64,000 nucleotides of DNA, from NCBI RefSeq assembly GCF_003574475.2, contig NZ_QLIS02000002.1:124001-188000 (forward strand). Direction: 5' to 3'. Of this stretch, positions 53,825 through 64,000 are shown piece after piece. The notes beneath the pieces were generated by a model. The model made no database searches, was not told where the DNA came from, and worked only from the letters and a program-made list of their open reading frames with translations. The translations under genes were made by a program, and so were the position numbers. Position 1 is the first letter of the stretch, and the number at the start of each line of letters is the position of its first letter. The stretch is from Pseudofrancisella aestuarii (GTDB lineage Bacteria; Pseudomonadota; Gammaproteobacteria; Francisellales; Francisellaceae).

Positions 53825-54694
53825 ATGTCAAATATTTCTGCTACTTTAGTAAAGGAACTTAGAGAAAGAACTGGTGCTGGCATGATGGAGTGTAAAAAAG
53901 CTCTAGTTGCTGCAAATGGTGATATTGAAAAAGCTGCTGAAGAGATGAGAATTTCTGGTCAAGCTAAGGCTGATAAAAAAGCTTCTCGTATTGCTGCAGA
54001 AGGTGTTATTGAGGCGTATGCTGCTGATGGTAGAGCTGTGTTGCTTGAAATCAATTCAGAAACTGATTTCGTAGCAAGGGATGAAAGCTTCAAGGCTTTT
54101 GCTGCAAATGCAGTAAAAGCAGCTCATGCGGCTAAAGCTACAACAGTAGAAGCAGTATTAGAAGCTAAAATGTTTAATGGTGAAACTGTAGATGAAGCAC
54201 GTAAAAACTTAATCGCTAAAATTGGTGAAAATATTCAGGTTAGAAGAATCAAGACTACAGATGCTCCTGTTCTTGGTGCTTATGTCCATGGTGGTAAGAT
54301 AGGTGTTATTACTGCATTAGAAGGTGGTGATGAGACTTTAGCTAAAGATATAGCTATGCATGTTGCTGCAGTTAACCCTATGGTTGTTTCTGGTGAACAA
54401 GTTCCAGCTGATGTTGTTGCTAAAGAAAAAGAAATCTTTACAGCTCAAGCAAAAGAGAGTGGGAAGCCTATTGAAATTATTGAAAAAATGATTGAAGGTA
54501 GGATTCGTAAATTCTTAGATGAAGTTGCTCTTCTTGGCCAAGCTTTTGTAAAAGATCCTAGTATTAAAGTAGAAAAACTTGTTAAAGATAAATCTGCAAA
54601 AGTTTTAAATTTTATTCGTTTGGATGTTGGTGAAGGTATTGAGAAAAAAGAAGAAGACTTTGCAACAGAAGTAATGAATCAAATAAAAGGTTAA
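53825..54694 (+). CDS. tsf: elongation factor Ts
   Basis: 289 residues; nucleotide-exchange factor for EF-Tu. The N-terminal UBA-like domain ([19 protein letters not shown]) and the dimerisation core ([23 protein letters not shown]) are clear. AAAGGAG lies upstream, and pyrH follows after 3 bp. Confidence 0.98.
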   Translation: MSNISATLVKELRERTGAGMMECKKALVAANGDIEKAAEEMRISGQAKADKKASRIAAEGVIEAYAADGRAVLLEINSETDFVARDESFKAFAANAVKAAHAAKATTVEAVLEAKMFNGETVDEARKNLIAKIGENIQVRRIKTTDAPVLGAYVHGGKIGVITALEGGDETLAKDIAMHVAAVNPMVVSGEQVPADVVAKEKEIFTAQAKESGKPIEIIEKMIEGRIRKFLDEVALLGQAFVKDPSIKVEKLVKDKSAKVLNFIRLDVGEGIEKKEEDFATEVMNQIKG

Positions 54695-54697
54695 TTT

Positions 54698-55417
54698 ATG
54701 TCAGCTGCTCCAAAGCTTAAAAGAATTTTATTAAAGCTTAGTGGAGAATCTCTTGCTGGAAACAATGGTTTTGGGATAGATGTTTTTAATGCTCAAGCTA
54801 TTATTTCTCAGATAAAAAAACTTGTAGATATGGGTGTTGAAATCGCTATAGTTATTGGCGGTGGAAATATTTTAAGAGGCGGCAGAGCTAATTTTGGAGA
54901 CAGAATTAGAAGATCTACTGCTGATTCTATGGGTATGATTGCTACTATGATAAATGCTCTAGCTTTGCGAGACATGCTTCTGAGCGAGGGAGTGGAGGCT
55001 GAGGCTTTTTCTGCTAGGAGTATAGATTCTTTAATAAAATCTGCAAGTGCCCATGAGTTTAATATAGCTTTAAATGAAGGTAAGGTTGTTATATTCTCTG
55101 GTGGAACTGGTAACCCTTTTGTGACTACTGATAGTGCTGCTAGTCTTAGAGCTGTTGAAATAGGTGCAAACGCTTTGCTTAAAGCAACTACTGTTGATGG
55201 CGTTTATGATAAGGATCCAAATAAGTATGCTGATGCAAAGAGGTTTGATAGCATTACTTTTGATGAGGTTTTGAGTAAAGAACTTTCTGTTATGGACTTA
55301 GGATCTTTTCTTCAGTGTAGAGATTTTAATATACCAATATATGTTTTTGATATGCAAAAAGAAAATGCTTTATTAGATGCTGTAGTCAATAGTAGTTGTG
55401 GAACCTGGGTCGTTTAA
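54698..55417 (+). CDS. pyrH: UMP kinase
   Basis: 239-residue hexameric uridylate kinase of the amino-acid-kinase fold, ATP + UMP to ADP + [24 protein letters not shown], and [16 protein letters not shown] are family motifs. It sits 3 bp after tsf. Confidence 0.97.
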   Translation: MSAAPKLKRILLKLSGESLAGNNGFGIDVFNAQAIISQIKKLVDMGVEIAIVIGGGNILRGGRANFGDRIRRSTADSMGMIATMINALALRDMLLSEGVEAEAFSARSIDSLIKSASAHEFNIALNEGKVVIFSGGTGNPFVTTDSAASLRAVEIGANALLKATTVDGVYDKDPNKYADAKRFDSITFDEVLSKELSVMDLGSFLQCRDFNIPIYVFDMQKENALLDAVVNSSCGTWVV

Positions 55418-55444
55418 ATTAATTTATAGAGGTTATTTAGTAAT

Positions 55445-56002
55445 ATGATAAATGAAATTTTAAAAGATGCTGAAGTTAGGATGCAAAAAAGCTTGGATGT
55501 TTTGTCTGATGATCTAGCTAAGGTTAGAACGGGTAGGGCTCATCCTGATATTCTTGCACATATCGTGATAGATTATTATGGGGTAGAGACTCCTGTTACA
55601 CAAGCTGCTAGTATAACTGTTTTGGATGCTAGAACTTTGGGTATTACGCCTTGGGAAAAGGGCTTGGCAGGTAAAATTGAAAAGGCTATTATTTCTTCAG
55701 ATTTGGGCCTCAATCCTACTAATCTTGGAGATTCTCTTAGAATTCCTATGCCAGCTCTCAATGAGGAAAGAAGAAAAGAGCTTGTAAAGCTAGTAAGATC
55801 TGAGACAGAAAATGGTAAAATTTCTGTTAGAAATATTCGTAGAGATGCTAATGGCGATATAAAAGAGCTTCTTAAAGAGAAAGAAATTACTGAGGATGAA
55901 GCAAAAAGAGCTGAGGATAGTATTCAGAAGATAACGGATAAGATGATTGCTCAGGCTGATGCTTTGTGTACTAAGAAAGAGCAGGATCTAATGGCGATAT
56001 AG
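55445..56002 (+). CDS. frr: ribosome recycling factor
   Basis: 185 residues, the usual RRF length. It splits post-termination 70S with EF-G. The three-helix-bundle ends are recognisable: [22 protein letters not shown] and the C-terminal [21 protein letters not shown]. Confidence 0.97.
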   Translation: MINEILKDAEVRMQKSLDVLSDDLAKVRTGRAHPDILAHIVIDYYGVETPVTQAASITVLDARTLGITPWEKGLAGKIEKAIISSDLGLNPTNLGDSLRIPMPALNEERRKELVKLVRSETENGKISVRNIRRDANGDIKELLKEKEITEDEAKRAEDSIQKITDKMIAQADALCTKKEQDLMAI

Positions 56003-56078
56003 TTGTTTCTTAATAATTTCTTGTATTTAATCAGAATCTTTTTTATCATTTATACATTCTAATTTCAAAATTTATTCT

Positions 56079-56792
56079 ATGAGTTTTGGTGAAGAGCCTA
56101 ATCTTAGGCATATTGCTGTTATTATGGATGGTAATGGCAGATGGGCAAAGAGTAGGTTTAAGCCAAGAATTTTTGGTCATAGAAGTTCTGTTTCTAGAGT
56201 TGATTCTACTATAGAATATTGTACTGAAAATGATGTGCAAGCTCTTACATTATTTGCATTTGGTAGAGATAATTGGTCTCGCCCTAAAGATGAGGTTGAT
56301 GATCTTATGGAGTTATTTTTGAAGACTCTAGAGAATAAGGCAGAAAAGCTTCACAAAAATAATGTTAAACTAACAGTTGTTGGAGATAGAAAGAGATTAT
56401 CATCTGAGTTGCTTGCAAAAATTGAAGAGGTTGAGAAGCTTACAGCTCAAAATAGCGCTTTAGATTTGAGGTTGGCTGTTGATTATGCGGGTAGGTGGGA
56501 GATATTAGAGGCTGTTAAGTCTTTATGTTTGGAGCTTTCTGGCGATGAGGAAAGGATTAGAGATATAGAGATGCAAGATTTTGAGAAAAAACTTGTGGCG
56601 GGGTCTTTGCCTGTGGATTTGCTTATTAGAACGAGTGGAGAGGTTAGGCTTAGTGATTTTATGCTTTGGCAACTGGCATATGCAGAGATGTATTTCACAA
56701 AAGTTATGTGGCCTGACTTTACAAAGAAGGAAATGCAAAAGGCAGTTGACTATTATTACACAAGACAAAGAAGATTTGGAAAAACTTCGTAG
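56079..56792 (+). CDS. uppS: undecaprenyl diphosphate synthase
   Basis: 237 residues; cis-prenyltransferase making the C55 carrier lipid for peptidoglycan and O-antigen. Catalytic region IAVIMDGNGRWAKS (Asp at about 18), LTLFAFGRDNWSRP, and the C-terminal LLIRTSGEVRLSDFMLWQLAYAE, where R-T-S-G-E-V-R is close to the usual RTSGExR. 76 bp after frr. Confidence 0.96.
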   Translation: MSFGEEPNLRHIAVIMDGNGRWAKSRFKPRIFGHRSSVSRVDSTIEYCTENDVQALTLFAFGRDNWSRPKDEVDDLMELFLKTLENKAEKLHKNNVKLTVVGDRKRLSSELLAKIEEVEKLTAQNSALDLRLAVDYAGRWEILEAVKSLCLELSGDEERIRDIEMQDFEKKLVAGSLPVDLLIRTSGEVRLSDFMLWQLAYAEMYFTKVMWPDFTKKEMQKAVDYYYTRQRRFGKTS

Positions 56793-56820
56793 TTTATTAA
56801 TTTGGGATGGATAAAAAATA

Positions 56821-57618
56821 ATGAAACAAAGAATAGTTACTGGAGTATTGCTAGCTCTTGTTGTGTTTGGATTTTTACTTGTTGCTTCGGATTATATTTT
56901 CGGGGTTGGTGTGTTTTTGGTTGCTATACTTGGTGCGTATGAGTGGATTAGGTTGGCTGGAGTAAGTAATAATGAGGATATTATTAAGTATTTAGCGATT
57001 TATGGTGTTTTAGCCATACTGGTTGCAGCGTTATTTAAATATATACAATTCATTTTTCCAGTTTTTTGGTTGTATGGCGTATATAAGCTTTATCAGTATG
57101 AGAAAGAAAAGATTGAGAAATTAACATCTCTAGAAATACTTATCTTTGGTGCTTTTGCGCTAACACCTTTTGCCGCATCGCTGTATGTGTTACATAGCAA
57201 TGGTATTGCATGGGTGTTTTTATTTATATTGATTATAGCTGCTGCTGATAGTGGAGCATACTTTGTTGGAAAGTCTATGGGTAAAACACTGCTGCTTCCA
57301 AGATTAAGCCCTAAAAAAACTATAGAAGGACTGATTGGTGGACTTATTTTAGCAATTATCGTTTCTATAGTGTTTTTGTTATTTATGGATTTAGGTTTTT
57401 TAAAGTATTTGCTTATGATCATTGTTTGTGGAGTTGTATCAATAGTTTCTGTTATTGGGGATGTTTTTGAGAGTATGATAAAGAGGGTTGCTGGGGTTAA
57501 AGATAGTGGAGATATTTTACCTGGTCACGGAGGTATTCTTGATAGAATAGATGGTTATTTGCCAACTCTGCCTTTATTTGTGTTTTTGGGATATGTTGTA
57601 GGTGTTTTAAACTTTTAA
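56821..57618 (+). CDS. cdsA: phosphatidate cytidylyltransferase
   Basis: 265-residue integral membrane enzyme that makes CDP-diacylglycerol. About eight helices; the CdsA signature is SMIKRVAGVKDSGDILPGHGG followed by LDRIDGYLPTLP at the C terminus. Follows uppS by 28 bp. Confidence 0.95.
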   Translation: MKQRIVTGVLLALVVFGFLLVASDYIFGVGVFLVAILGAYEWIRLAGVSNNEDIIKYLAIYGVLAILVAALFKYIQFIFPVFWLYGVYKLYQYEKEKIEKLTSLEILIFGAFALTPFAASLYVLHSNGIAWVFLFILIIAAADSGAYFVGKSMGKTLLLPRLSPKKTIEGLIGGLILAIIVSIVFLLFMDLGFLKYLLMIIVCGVVSIVSVIGDVFESMIKRVAGVKDSGDILPGHGGILDRIDGYLPTLPLFVFLGYVVGVLNF

Positions 57619-57633
57619 TTTTGGAGTTTTATT

Positions 57634-58089
57634 TTGATAGGAAGGGTTCAAATAAAAATATTGAACAAAGAATTGATTGGTGATATTCCTCGGTATGCAA
57701 CTTTAGGATCAGCGGGAGTTGACTTGACTGCTTGTATTAAGGAGAGTGTTTTTCTTGGGCCTGGAGAGTGTAAGCTTGTTGGGACTGGGATCGCAATAAA
57801 TATTGCCAATCCTGATTTGGCTGCTTTAATTTTACCAAGGTCTGGCTTGGGCCATAAAAAAGGCTTGGTGCTAGGTAATGGTACTGGGTTGATTGATTCG
57901 GACTATCAGGGTGAGTTGATGGTTTCTTGTTTTAATCGCTCTAAGGAGGCTATAGAAATAATTCCTTTAATGAGATTTGCACAGTTAGTTATTATTCCTG
58001 TGGTGCAAGCGGAATTTGACTTGGTAGAAGAGTTTGATGATGTGACAAGTAGAGCAAGCGGTGGTTTTGGCCATACAGGAGAGATTTAA
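57634..58089 (+). CDS. dut: dUTP diphosphatase
   Basis: 151 residues, homotrimeric dUTPase. All five motifs: [40 protein letters not shown], and [10 protein letters not shown]. It starts at TTG 57634 with TTGGAG about 8 bases upstream. It removes dUTP and supplies dUMP. The stop overlaps the pgsA start by one base. Confidence 0.95.
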   Translation: MIGRVQIKILNKELIGDIPRYATLGSAGVDLTACIKESVFLGPGECKLVGTGIAINIANPDLAALILPRSGLGHKKGLVLGNGTGLIDSDYQGELMVSCFNRSKEAIEIIPLMRFAQLVIIPVVQAEFDLVEEFDDVTSRASGGFGHTGEI

Positions 58090-58682
58090 TGTTTTTTAAT
58101 GTTCCAAATTTATTAACTTTTGGAAGGTTGTTTTTAATACCCTTTATGATTATTTGTTTTTATATTGATTTTAAGCATCATCATGGGGTAACTGCGACAT
58201 TATTTCTGTTAGGTGCTGCGACAGATTGGTTGGATGGTTATCTGGCTAGAAGATGGGAGCAAACATCAAAATTGGGAGCTTTCTTGGATCCTGTTGCAGA
58301 TAAGCTAATAGTTGCTACAGCTCTTTGTTTGTTTGTTGAGATGTATCCTTATTGGTGGGCTACAATTCCAGCTATTATAATGATTTGTCGAGAAATTTTA
58401 GTTTCAGCATTGAGAGAGTGGATGGCTGAATTGGGCCAGAGAAGTGTGGTTAAGGTTGGTTATTGGGGAAAGGTTAAAACTGCTGCTCAAATGACGGCTT
58501 TATTTATATTTTTAATCAAGCCAGCTATACATTTTGAGACTTCTGTTGATTATTCTAGTTTTAATACTTGGTTTATTTTGTTGGGCTTTTTTATGCTTTA
58601 TGTAGCTGTAGTTCTTACGGTATATTCTATGTGTAATTATTTATATGTTGCATTTAAGTCTATTTTTGGAAAACAAAACTAG
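58089..58682 (+). CDS. pgsA: CDP-diacylglycerol-glycerol-3-phosphate phosphatidyltransferase
   Basis: 197-residue membrane enzyme that commits to phosphatidylglycerol. The CDP-alcohol phosphotransferase signature is intact: DWLDGYLARRWEQTSKLGAF followed by LDPVADK (about residues 44-71). NVPNLLTFGRLFLIPFMI is the typical N terminus. Coupled to dut (TAATG). Confidence 0.93.
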   Translation: MFFNVPNLLTFGRLFLIPFMIICFYIDFKHHHGVTATLFLLGAATDWLDGYLARRWEQTSKLGAFLDPVADKLIVATALCLFVEMYPYWWATIPAIIMICREILVSALREWMAELGQRSVVKVGYWGKVKTAAQMTALFIFLIKPAIHFETSVDYSSFNTWFILLGFFMLYVAVVLTVYSMCNYLYVAFKSIFGKQN

Positions 58683-58692
58683 CTGGTTTTTT
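58675..58692 (+). terminator. weak intrinsic terminator at the pgsA stop
   Basis: AAAAC (58675-58679) and GTTTT (58686-58690) can pair around a 6-nt loop, and T residues continue to 58692, followed by a pyrimidine-rich stretch. The stem is short and AT-rich. Confidence 0.3.
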
Positions 58693-58713
58693 GCTTTTCT
58701 TTATCTTTCTTTT

Positions 58714-58742
58714 TTGATATGATTTGTGCGTAATGCTATTTT
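58714..58742 (+). promoter_or_regulatory. candidate str-operon promoter
   Basis: TTGATA (58714-58719), 17-bp spacer, and TATTTT (58737-58742) preceded by TGC, i.e. an extended -10. It would start a leader of about 62 nt ahead of rpsL. Confidence 0.5.
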
Positions 58743-58811
58743 TACAGTTAAATGGCGTGAAAATATATAAATTAAATACTGATGTAAAATAAAAACGGAG
58801 AATAATAACTA

Positions 58812-59186
58812 ATGGCAACAGTCAATCAGTTGGTGAACAGCCCTCGTAAGAGATCGGTTGTTAAATCTAAGGTGCCTGCGTTAAAGGCGTGTCCTCAAAG
58901 AAGAGGGGTTTGTACAAGAGTTTATACAACAACTCCTAAGAAGCCTAACTCAGCACTTAGAAAAGTTGCTCGTGTAAGATTAACGAGTGGTTTTGAAGTT
59001 ACAAGTTATATTGGTGGTGAAGGTCACAACCTGCAAGAGCATAGTGTTGTTCTTATAAGAGGTGGTAGGGTTAAAGATTTACCCGGTGTGCGTTACCATA
59101 TCGTAAGGGGTGCTTTAGATACTTCAGGCGTTAATAATCGTAAGCATGGTCGTTCTAAGTACGGTACTAAGCGTCCTAAGTCTTAG
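58812..59186 (+). CDS. rpsL: 30S ribosomal protein S12
   Basis: 124 residues, part of the decoding centre. [18 protein letters not shown] (about 39-56) and [13 protein letters not shown] (about 84-101) are the universal S12 segments. Lys at the KPNS loop and in GRVKDLPG corresponds to the positions mutated in streptomycin resistance (wild-type Lys present). First gene of the str operon. Confidence 0.98.
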   Translation: MATVNQLVNSPRKRSVVKSKVPALKACPQRRGVCTRVYTTTPKKPNSALRKVARVRLTSGFEVTSYIGGEGHNLQEHSVVLIRGGRVKDLPGVRYHIVRGALDTSGVNNRKHGRSKYGTKRPKS

Positions 59187-59208
59187 TTTGTGTTTAAATT
59201 AAATTTAA

Positions 59209-59694
<486 letters not shown>

Positions 59695-59711
59695 TTTAAG
59701 GGAGAAATATA

Positions 59712-61826
59712 GTGTCTCGTAAAACGGTTTTAGAGAAATATAGAAATATTGGTATCTGTGCTCATGTTGACGCAGGTAAGACTACAACTACAGAGCGTAT
59801 TCTATTTTACACTGGTTTGTCTCACAAGATTGGTGAGGTTCATGACGGTGCTGCTACTATGGATTGGATGGAGCAGGAGCAGGAAAGGGGTATTACTATT
59901 ACTTCTGCTGCTACTACTACATTTTGGAAAGGTATGGATCAGCAATTTGATGAGCATCGTATTAATATTATTGATACTCCAGGTCACGTTGACTTCACTA
60001 TTGAGGTAGAGCGTTCATTGCGTGTACTTGATGGTGCTGTGGTTGTTTTTTGTGGATCGTCTGGTGTCGAGCCTCAGTCAGAGACTGTATGGCGTCAAGC
60101 TAATAAATATGGTGTGCCAAGAATTGTTTTTGTAAATAAGATGGATAGATCTGGTGCGGACTTTGAAAGAGTGTGTGCTCAAATTAGGACTCGTCTTAAA
60201 GCTACTGTAGTTCCTGTTCAGTTGAATATTGGTGCTGAAGAAGATTTTAAGGGCGTGGTAGATCTAATTAGGATGAAAGCTATCATGTGGAATGAGGCTG
60301 ATCAAGGTCTTACTTATGACTTGGTTGATATTCCAGTAGAGCTTCAAGATAGGGCTGAAGAGCTTCGTATGGAGATGGTTGAAGCAGCGGCTGAGTCTTC
60401 TGAAGAGTTGATGGAAAAATATTTAGAAGGCGGCGAGCTTTCTGAAGATGAGATTCATGAAGGATTACGTAGACGTGTAATTAATAATGAGATTGTTTTA
60501 GCATTCTGTGGCTCGGCTTTTAAGAATAAGGGTGTTCAGGCTGTTCTTGATGGTGTTGTGCGATATTTGCCAGCACCTAACCAAGTTCCTGCTATTAAGT
60601 GTGAAACTGAAGATGGTCAGCCAGCAGCAAGAAAATCTTCTGATGATGAGCCTTTTGCAGCATTGGCATTTAAGTTGGCTACTGACCCATTTGTTGGTAA
60701 CCTTACATTTATACGTGTTTACTCAGGTGTTCTTAAGTCTGGCGATGCGGTTTATAACCCGGTTAAGAGTAAAAAAGAGCGTGTAGGGCGTATTGTCCAA
60801 ATGCATGCTAATAAGCGTGAAGAAATTAAAGAAGTTAGGGCTGGTGATATAGCTGCTTGTATTGGTCTTAAGGATGTAACTACTGGTGATACGTTGTGTG
60901 ATCTTGATAAGGTGGTAATTCTTGAGAGAATGGAGTTTCCAGAGCCGGTTATTTCTGTTGCTGTTGAACCTAAAACAAAGGCAGATCAAGAGAAGATGGG
61001 TATTGCCTTAGGTAAGTTAGCTGCGGAAGATCCTTCATTTAGAGTGAAAACTGATGAGGAAAGTGGTCAAACAATTATCTCTGGTATGGGAGAGCTTCAC
61101 TTAGATATTATTGTTGATCGTATGAGAAGAGAGTTTAAAGTAGAAGCAAATGTTGGTAATCCGCAAGTTGCATACAGAGAGACTATTAAATCAACTGTTG
61201 AGCAAGAGTCTAAATTTGTTCGTCAATCGGGTGGTCGTGGTCAATATGGTCATGTATATGTAAAATTTGAGCCTCTATCTGGCCAGGATGAAAATGGTGA
61301 AGATAAGGTTTATGAGTTTGTTGATGCTATCGTTGGCGGTGTTGTTCCTAAGGAATATATAGGTTCTGTTTCTAAAGGTATTGAAGAGCAGTTATCAAAT
61401 GGTGTTTTGGCTGGGTATCCTATGATAGGTGTTAAAGCTACATTGTTTGATGGTTCTTATCATGATGTTGACTCTAGTGAGATGGCATTCAAGATTGCTG
61501 GATCTATGGCTCTTAAAGAGGGCGCTAAAAAAGCAAACGCATGCATACTTGAACCTATAATGAAGGTTGAGGTTGTAACTCCAGAGGATTATCTTGGAGA
61601 TGTTATGGGAGACCTTAATAGAAGAAGAGGTATTATTGAGGGTATGGATGAAAATCCAAGTGGTAGAGTTGTAAGTGCTCTAGTTCCTCTTGCTGAAATG
61701 TTTGGTTATGCTACTAATGTTCGTTCAATGAGCCAAGGTAGAGCATCTTTCTCTATGGAGTTTAAAAAGTATGCTGAAGTACCAAGCAATATTGCTGATG
61801 AAATAATAAAAAAACGTAACGCTTAA
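59712..61826 (+). CDS. fusA: elongation factor G
   Basis: 704-residue translocase GTPase starting at GTG 59712. G1 [15 protein letters not shown] (about 17-31), G3 [18 protein letters not shown]4 [10 protein letters not shown], and domain IV/V sequences ([24 protein letters not shown]). Followed by rpsJ after 20 bp, with no tuf between them. Confidence 0.98.
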   Translation: MSRKTVLEKYRNIGICAHVDAGKTTTTERILFYTGLSHKIGEVHDGAATMDWMEQEQERGITITSAATTTFWKGMDQQFDEHRINIIDTPGHVDFTIEVERSLRVLDGAVVVFCGSSGVEPQSETVWRQANKYGVPRIVFVNKMDRSGADFERVCAQIRTRLKATVVPVQLNIGAEEDFKGVVDLIRMKAIMWNEADQGLTYDLVDIPVELQDRAEELRMEMVEAAAESSEELMEKYLEGGELSEDEIHEGLRRRVINNEIVLAFCGSAFKNKGVQAVLDGVVRYLPAPNQVPAIKCETEDGQPAARKSSDDEPFAALAFKLATDPFVGNLTFIRVYSGVLKSGDAVYNPVKSKKERVGRIVQMHANKREEIKEVRAGDIAACIGLKDVTTGDTLCDLDKVVILERMEFPEPVISVAVEPKTKADQEKMGIALGKLAAEDPSFRVKTDEESGQTIISGMGELHLDIIVDRMRREFKVEANVGNPQVAYRETIKSTVEQESKFVRQSGGRGQYGHVYVKFEPLSGQDENGEDKVYEFVDAIVGGVVPKEYIGSVSKGIEEQLSNGVLAGYPMIGVKATLFDGSYHDVDSSEMAFKIAGSMALKEGAKKANACILEPIMKVEVVTPEDYLGDVMGDLNRRRGIIEGMDENPSGRVVSALVPLAEMFGYATNVRSMSQGRASFSMEFKKYAEVPSNIADEIIKKRNA

Positions 61827-61846
61827 TTGAAAAGGGTATAAATAAA

Positions 61847-62164
61847 ATGGCTATAAATAATCAACGTATTAGAATTAGACTAAAGGCCTTTGATCACAAG
61901 CTTATTGACGCTTCTACTCAGGAGATTGTTGATACAGCTAAGAAAACAGGGGCTCAGGTTAAGGGACCTATTCCTTTGCCTATGCGTAAAGAGAGATTCA
62001 CAATTCTTATTTCTCCTCACGTAAATAAAAAGGCGAGAGATCAATATGAAATAAGAACTCATAAGAGATTAATTGATATTGTTGAGCCTACAGATAAGAC
62101 TGTTGATGCTTTAATGAAGCTTGATTTAGCTTCAGGTGTTGATGTTCAAATTAGTTTGAGTTAA
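61847..62164 (+). CDS. rpsJ: 30S ribosomal protein S10
   Basis: 105 residues: [47 protein letters not shown]. Also NusE in antitermination complexes. Here it follows fusA closely, so the S10 cluster seems joined to the str operon. Confidence 0.98.
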   Translation: MAINNQRIRIRLKAFDHKLIDASTQEIVDTAKKTGAQVKGPIPLPMRKERFTILISPHVNKKARDQYEIRTHKRLIDIVEPTDKTVDALMKLDLASGVDVQISLS

Positions 62165-62169
62165 TATAT

Positions 62170-62192
62170 ATTACCTTTTTTAAAGGTGTAAT
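62170..62192 (+). promoter_or_regulatory. hairpin between rpsJ and rplC
   Basis: ATTACCTTT (62170-62178) can pair with AAAGGT-g-TAAT (62182-62192) with one bulged G and a 3-nt loop. It starts six bases after the rpsJ stop, in a 91-bp gap. There is no strong T tract, so a processing or attenuation element is more likely than a simple terminator. Confidence 0.35.
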
Positions 62193-62255
62193 TAACTTTG
62201 GTCTTCGTGGTCAATCGTAATCATGGAGTTAAATAATAATAATAGAGGATAAAAT

Positions 62256-62888
62256 ATGTCTTTAGGATTAGTTGGTCGCAAATGTGGTATGACTCGTATT
62301 TTTACTGAAGATGGCGTTTCTATTCCTGTAACTGTAGTTCATATTGAGCCAAATGTTGTTGCTCAGGTTAAAACTACTGAAACAGATGGGTATAGTGCTG
62401 TTCAAGTAACTACTGGTTTTAAGAAGCGTTCGAATGTTAACAAGCCTTTAGCTGGACATTTTGCTAAAGCTGGTGTTGAGCCGGGCCGTGGTTTGTGGGA
62501 GTTTGTTGTTGAGTCTACTGATGATCTTCAAGTTGGAGCATCTGTTGATGCTAGTGTTTTTGAAGCAGGTCAAAAAGTGGATGTAAGAGGTGTTTCTAAG
62601 GGTAAAGGTTTTGCTGGTGTTGTAAAGCGTCACAATTTCAGAACTCAAGATGCTTCTCATGGTAACTCACTGTCTCATAGGGTTCACGGCTCTACAGGTC
62701 AAAACCAGACCCCAGGTAGAGTATTCAAGGGTAAGAAGATGGCTGGTCATATGGGTAATGAAAATGTTACTATTCAGTCACTTGAGGTTGTTAAAGTTGA
62801 CGTGGAAAATGGATTATTGCTTTTAAAAGGTGGTATTCCAGGATCTGTTGGTGGAAATGTTATTGTTTCTCCAGCGGTTAAAAGTTAG
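62256..62888 (+). CDS. rplC: 50S ribosomal protein L3
   Basis: 210 residues. [18 protein letters not shown] at the N terminus and [26 protein letters not shown] (in two parts, about 144-170) near the peptidyl-transferase centre. TAGAGGATAAAAT precedes the start, as for rpsB. Confidence 0.98.
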   Translation: MSLGLVGRKCGMTRIFTEDGVSIPVTVVHIEPNVVAQVKTTETDGYSAVQVTTGFKKRSNVNKPLAGHFAKAGVEPGRGLWEFVVESTDDLQVGASVDASVFEAGQKVDVRGVSKGKGFAGVVKRHNFRTQDASHGNSLSHRVHGSTGQNQTPGRVFKGKKMAGHMGNENVTIQSLEVVKVDVENGLLLLKGGIPGSVGGNVIVSPAVKS

Positions 62889-62911
62889 TAGAATTATACC
62901 GGAGATTTGTT

Positions 62912-63535
62912 GTGGACTTAAATATTAAATCATTGACTGGTAATGAAACTGGCTCTTTAGGTGTTGCGGATAGTGTTTTCGCTACGGATTATAATGAGTC
63001 TTTGATTCACCAGGTTGTTGTAGCTTATATGGCAGGTGCTCGTCAAGGAACAAAAGCTCAAAAAACTAGATCTGAAGTTTCTGGCGGTGGAGCTAAACCT
63101 TGGAGACAAAAGGGTACAGGTAGAGCAAGAGCGGGTACAATTCGTTCACCTATTTTTAGAAAGGGTGGTGTTACGTTTGCTGCTAAGCCAAGAAGTTATA
63201 AGCAGAAAGTTAATCGTAAGATGTATGTTGGGGCTATGAAGTCAATTTTGTCAGAGTTAGTAAGAGCTGATAGAATGAGATTGATTGATGCCTTAGCTTT
63301 ACAGACTCCAAAAACAAAAGAATTTAAAGGCTTGGTTGATAGTTTAAATGTGAAAGATGTTCTTTTTGTTGTAGGTGTTGAAGAGTTTAGTGAGAATTTA
63401 TATCTTTCTTCTAGAAACCTTAAAAATGTTGCAGTTTGTGATTCTATGGATATTAATCCAGTTTCTCTTATGTGCTTCGAAAATGTAGTTGTTACTGAGA
63501 AAGCTATAAAAGAAATAGAGGAGAAATTAGCATGA
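62912..63535 (+). CDS. rplD: 50S ribosomal protein L4
   Basis: 207 residues, starting at GTG. Contains the exit-tunnel loop [21 protein letters not shown] (in segments, about 60-80) and [15 protein letters not shown]. In E. coli L4 represses the S10 operon by binding its leader; that leader is not obvious here. The stop overlaps the rplW start by 4 bp. Confidence 0.97.
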   Translation: MDLNIKSLTGNETGSLGVADSVFATDYNESLIHQVVVAYMAGARQGTKAQKTRSEVSGGGAKPWRQKGTGRARAGTIRSPIFRKGGVTFAAKPRSYKQKVNRKMYVGAMKSILSELVRADRMRLIDALALQTPKTKEFKGLVDSLNVKDVLFVVGVEEFSENLYLSSRNLKNVAVCDSMDINPVSLMCFENVVVTEKAIKEIEEKLA

Positions 63536-63831
63536 ATTCACAAGAAAAATTGTTAAGAACGATTGTAAGACCTCATGTTTCTGATAAGTCTTATGGTTTG
63601 GCGGATGGTAGCTCAACTATAGTTTTTCAGGTGGCTTCTGTTGCTAATAAGTATGATGTAAAAGATGCTGTCGAGAAACTTTTTGAAGTAAAAGTTGAGT
63701 CGGTTAATATCCTTAATGTTAAAGGCAAGGCACGTAGATTTGGTCGTGTTGAAGGCAGAACAAAAGCTTGGAAGAAGGCTTATGTTAAGTTGGCTGAAGG
63801 ACATGATATTAATTTTGTTGGTGCAGAGTAA
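63532..63831 (+). CDS. rplW: 50S ribosomal protein L23
   Basis: 99 residues at the tunnel exit, docking site for trigger factor and [21 protein letters not shown] and [21 protein letters not shown] (the basic loop) are typical. ATG overlaps the rplD stop (ATGA). Confidence 0.97.
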   Translation: MNSQEKLLRTIVRPHVSDKSYGLADGSSTIVFQVASVANKYDVKDAVEKLFEVKVESVNILNVKGKARRFGRVEGRTKAWKKAYVKLAEGHDINFVGAE

Positions 63832-63852
63832 TTTTAGGAAGGTTTTATAGTC

Positions 63853-64000
63853 ATGATTGAAATTAAAAAAGCTAAACCTACATCCCCTGGTCGTCGCCAC
63901 GTTATTAGTGTAAAAAATACGGAACTACATACAGGTAAGCCATTTAAGGGTTTAGTAGAGAAGAAAAAGAAAAATGCTGGTAGAAATAATACTGGTAGAA
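63853..64000 (+). CDS. rplB: 50S ribosomal protein L2, 5' part
   Basis: ATG 63853 opens a frame running off the window: [17 protein letters not shown], then [21 protein letters not shown] and NTGR. This is the N-terminal RNA-binding region of L2, expected after rplW. AGGAAGG precedes the start. About 49 of roughly 274 residues are visible. Confidence 0.95.
   Translation, partial: MIEIKKAKPTSPGRRHVISVKNTELHTGKPFKGLVEKKKKNAGRNNTGR

Noticed and set aside
56523-56814. Open frames overlapping the 3' half of uppS on both strands
   Set aside because: uppS motifs continue through the region in frame; the others are shadows.

Overview
The window is a low-GC (about one third G+C), gene-dense stretch of a gammaproteobacterial chromosome. 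Gene content and order point to the Francisellaceae (Francisella or a close relative): pcm-like/tolC/gadB, purF-purL and rpsB-tsf-pyrH-frr-uppS-cdsA-dut-pgsA followed by rpsL-rpsG-fusA-rpsJ without tuf, as I remember it from Francisella genomes. I see no rRNA, tRNA, CRISPR array, insertion sequence or phage gene, and no gene-free stretch longer than about 260 bp.

Layout. 1-6039: two divergent, paralogous minor-pilin clusters (GspI/PilV-, GspJ/PilW- and GspK/PilX-like), one carrying tandem PKD-like repeats; the left one runs off the window. 6112-13178: aromatic amino-acid permease, asd, and the thrABC operon. 13186-15878: CPBP membrane protease, a flavoprotein with flavin-dependent-halogenase motifs, cytochrome b561. 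16029-23478: obgE, a KimA-like K+ importer, an SbmA/YddA-type ABC protein, NhaD, a Bcr/CflA exporter and an unlisted 39-residue membrane protein. 23486-24808: trhP. 25013-29186: an apparent operon of a PIMT-like protein, TolC, a phosphopantetheinyl transferase and a glutamate decarboxylase. 29200-33407: a tight opposite-strand operon of two E1-like (ThiF) enzymes, an exported alpha/beta hydrolase and a homocitrate-synthase-cupin fusion. 33664-42662: purF, purL, an OGG-fold-like protein, an aldose epimerase, a lipoprotein and purB. 42731-46894: a heptosyltransferase-like protein and gatCAB. 47328-52369: an adenylation-thiolation-reductase (A-T-R) enzyme and an SDR, flanked on both sides by paralogous multi-spanning membrane proteins. 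52344-64000: folA, then rpsB to rplB.

How the parts fit. Most of the window is housekeeping: threonine and purine synthesis, indirect tRNA amidation, phospholipid and undecaprenyl-phosphate synthesis, and translation. The best candidates for an undescribed system are the two accessory blocks, 27145-33407 and 47328-52369. The A-T-R enzyme needs a phosphopantetheine arm, and the only PPTase in the window lies in the tolC operon. A homocitrate-synthase-like enzyme, a Sfp/Lys5-type PPTase and a Lys2-type A-T-R architecture in one window recall the alpha-aminoadipate route by enzyme class. The adenylation domain lacks the Asp that normally binds an alpha-amino group, so the substrate is probably not a standard alpha-amino acid bound through its alpha-amine. 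These links are inference.
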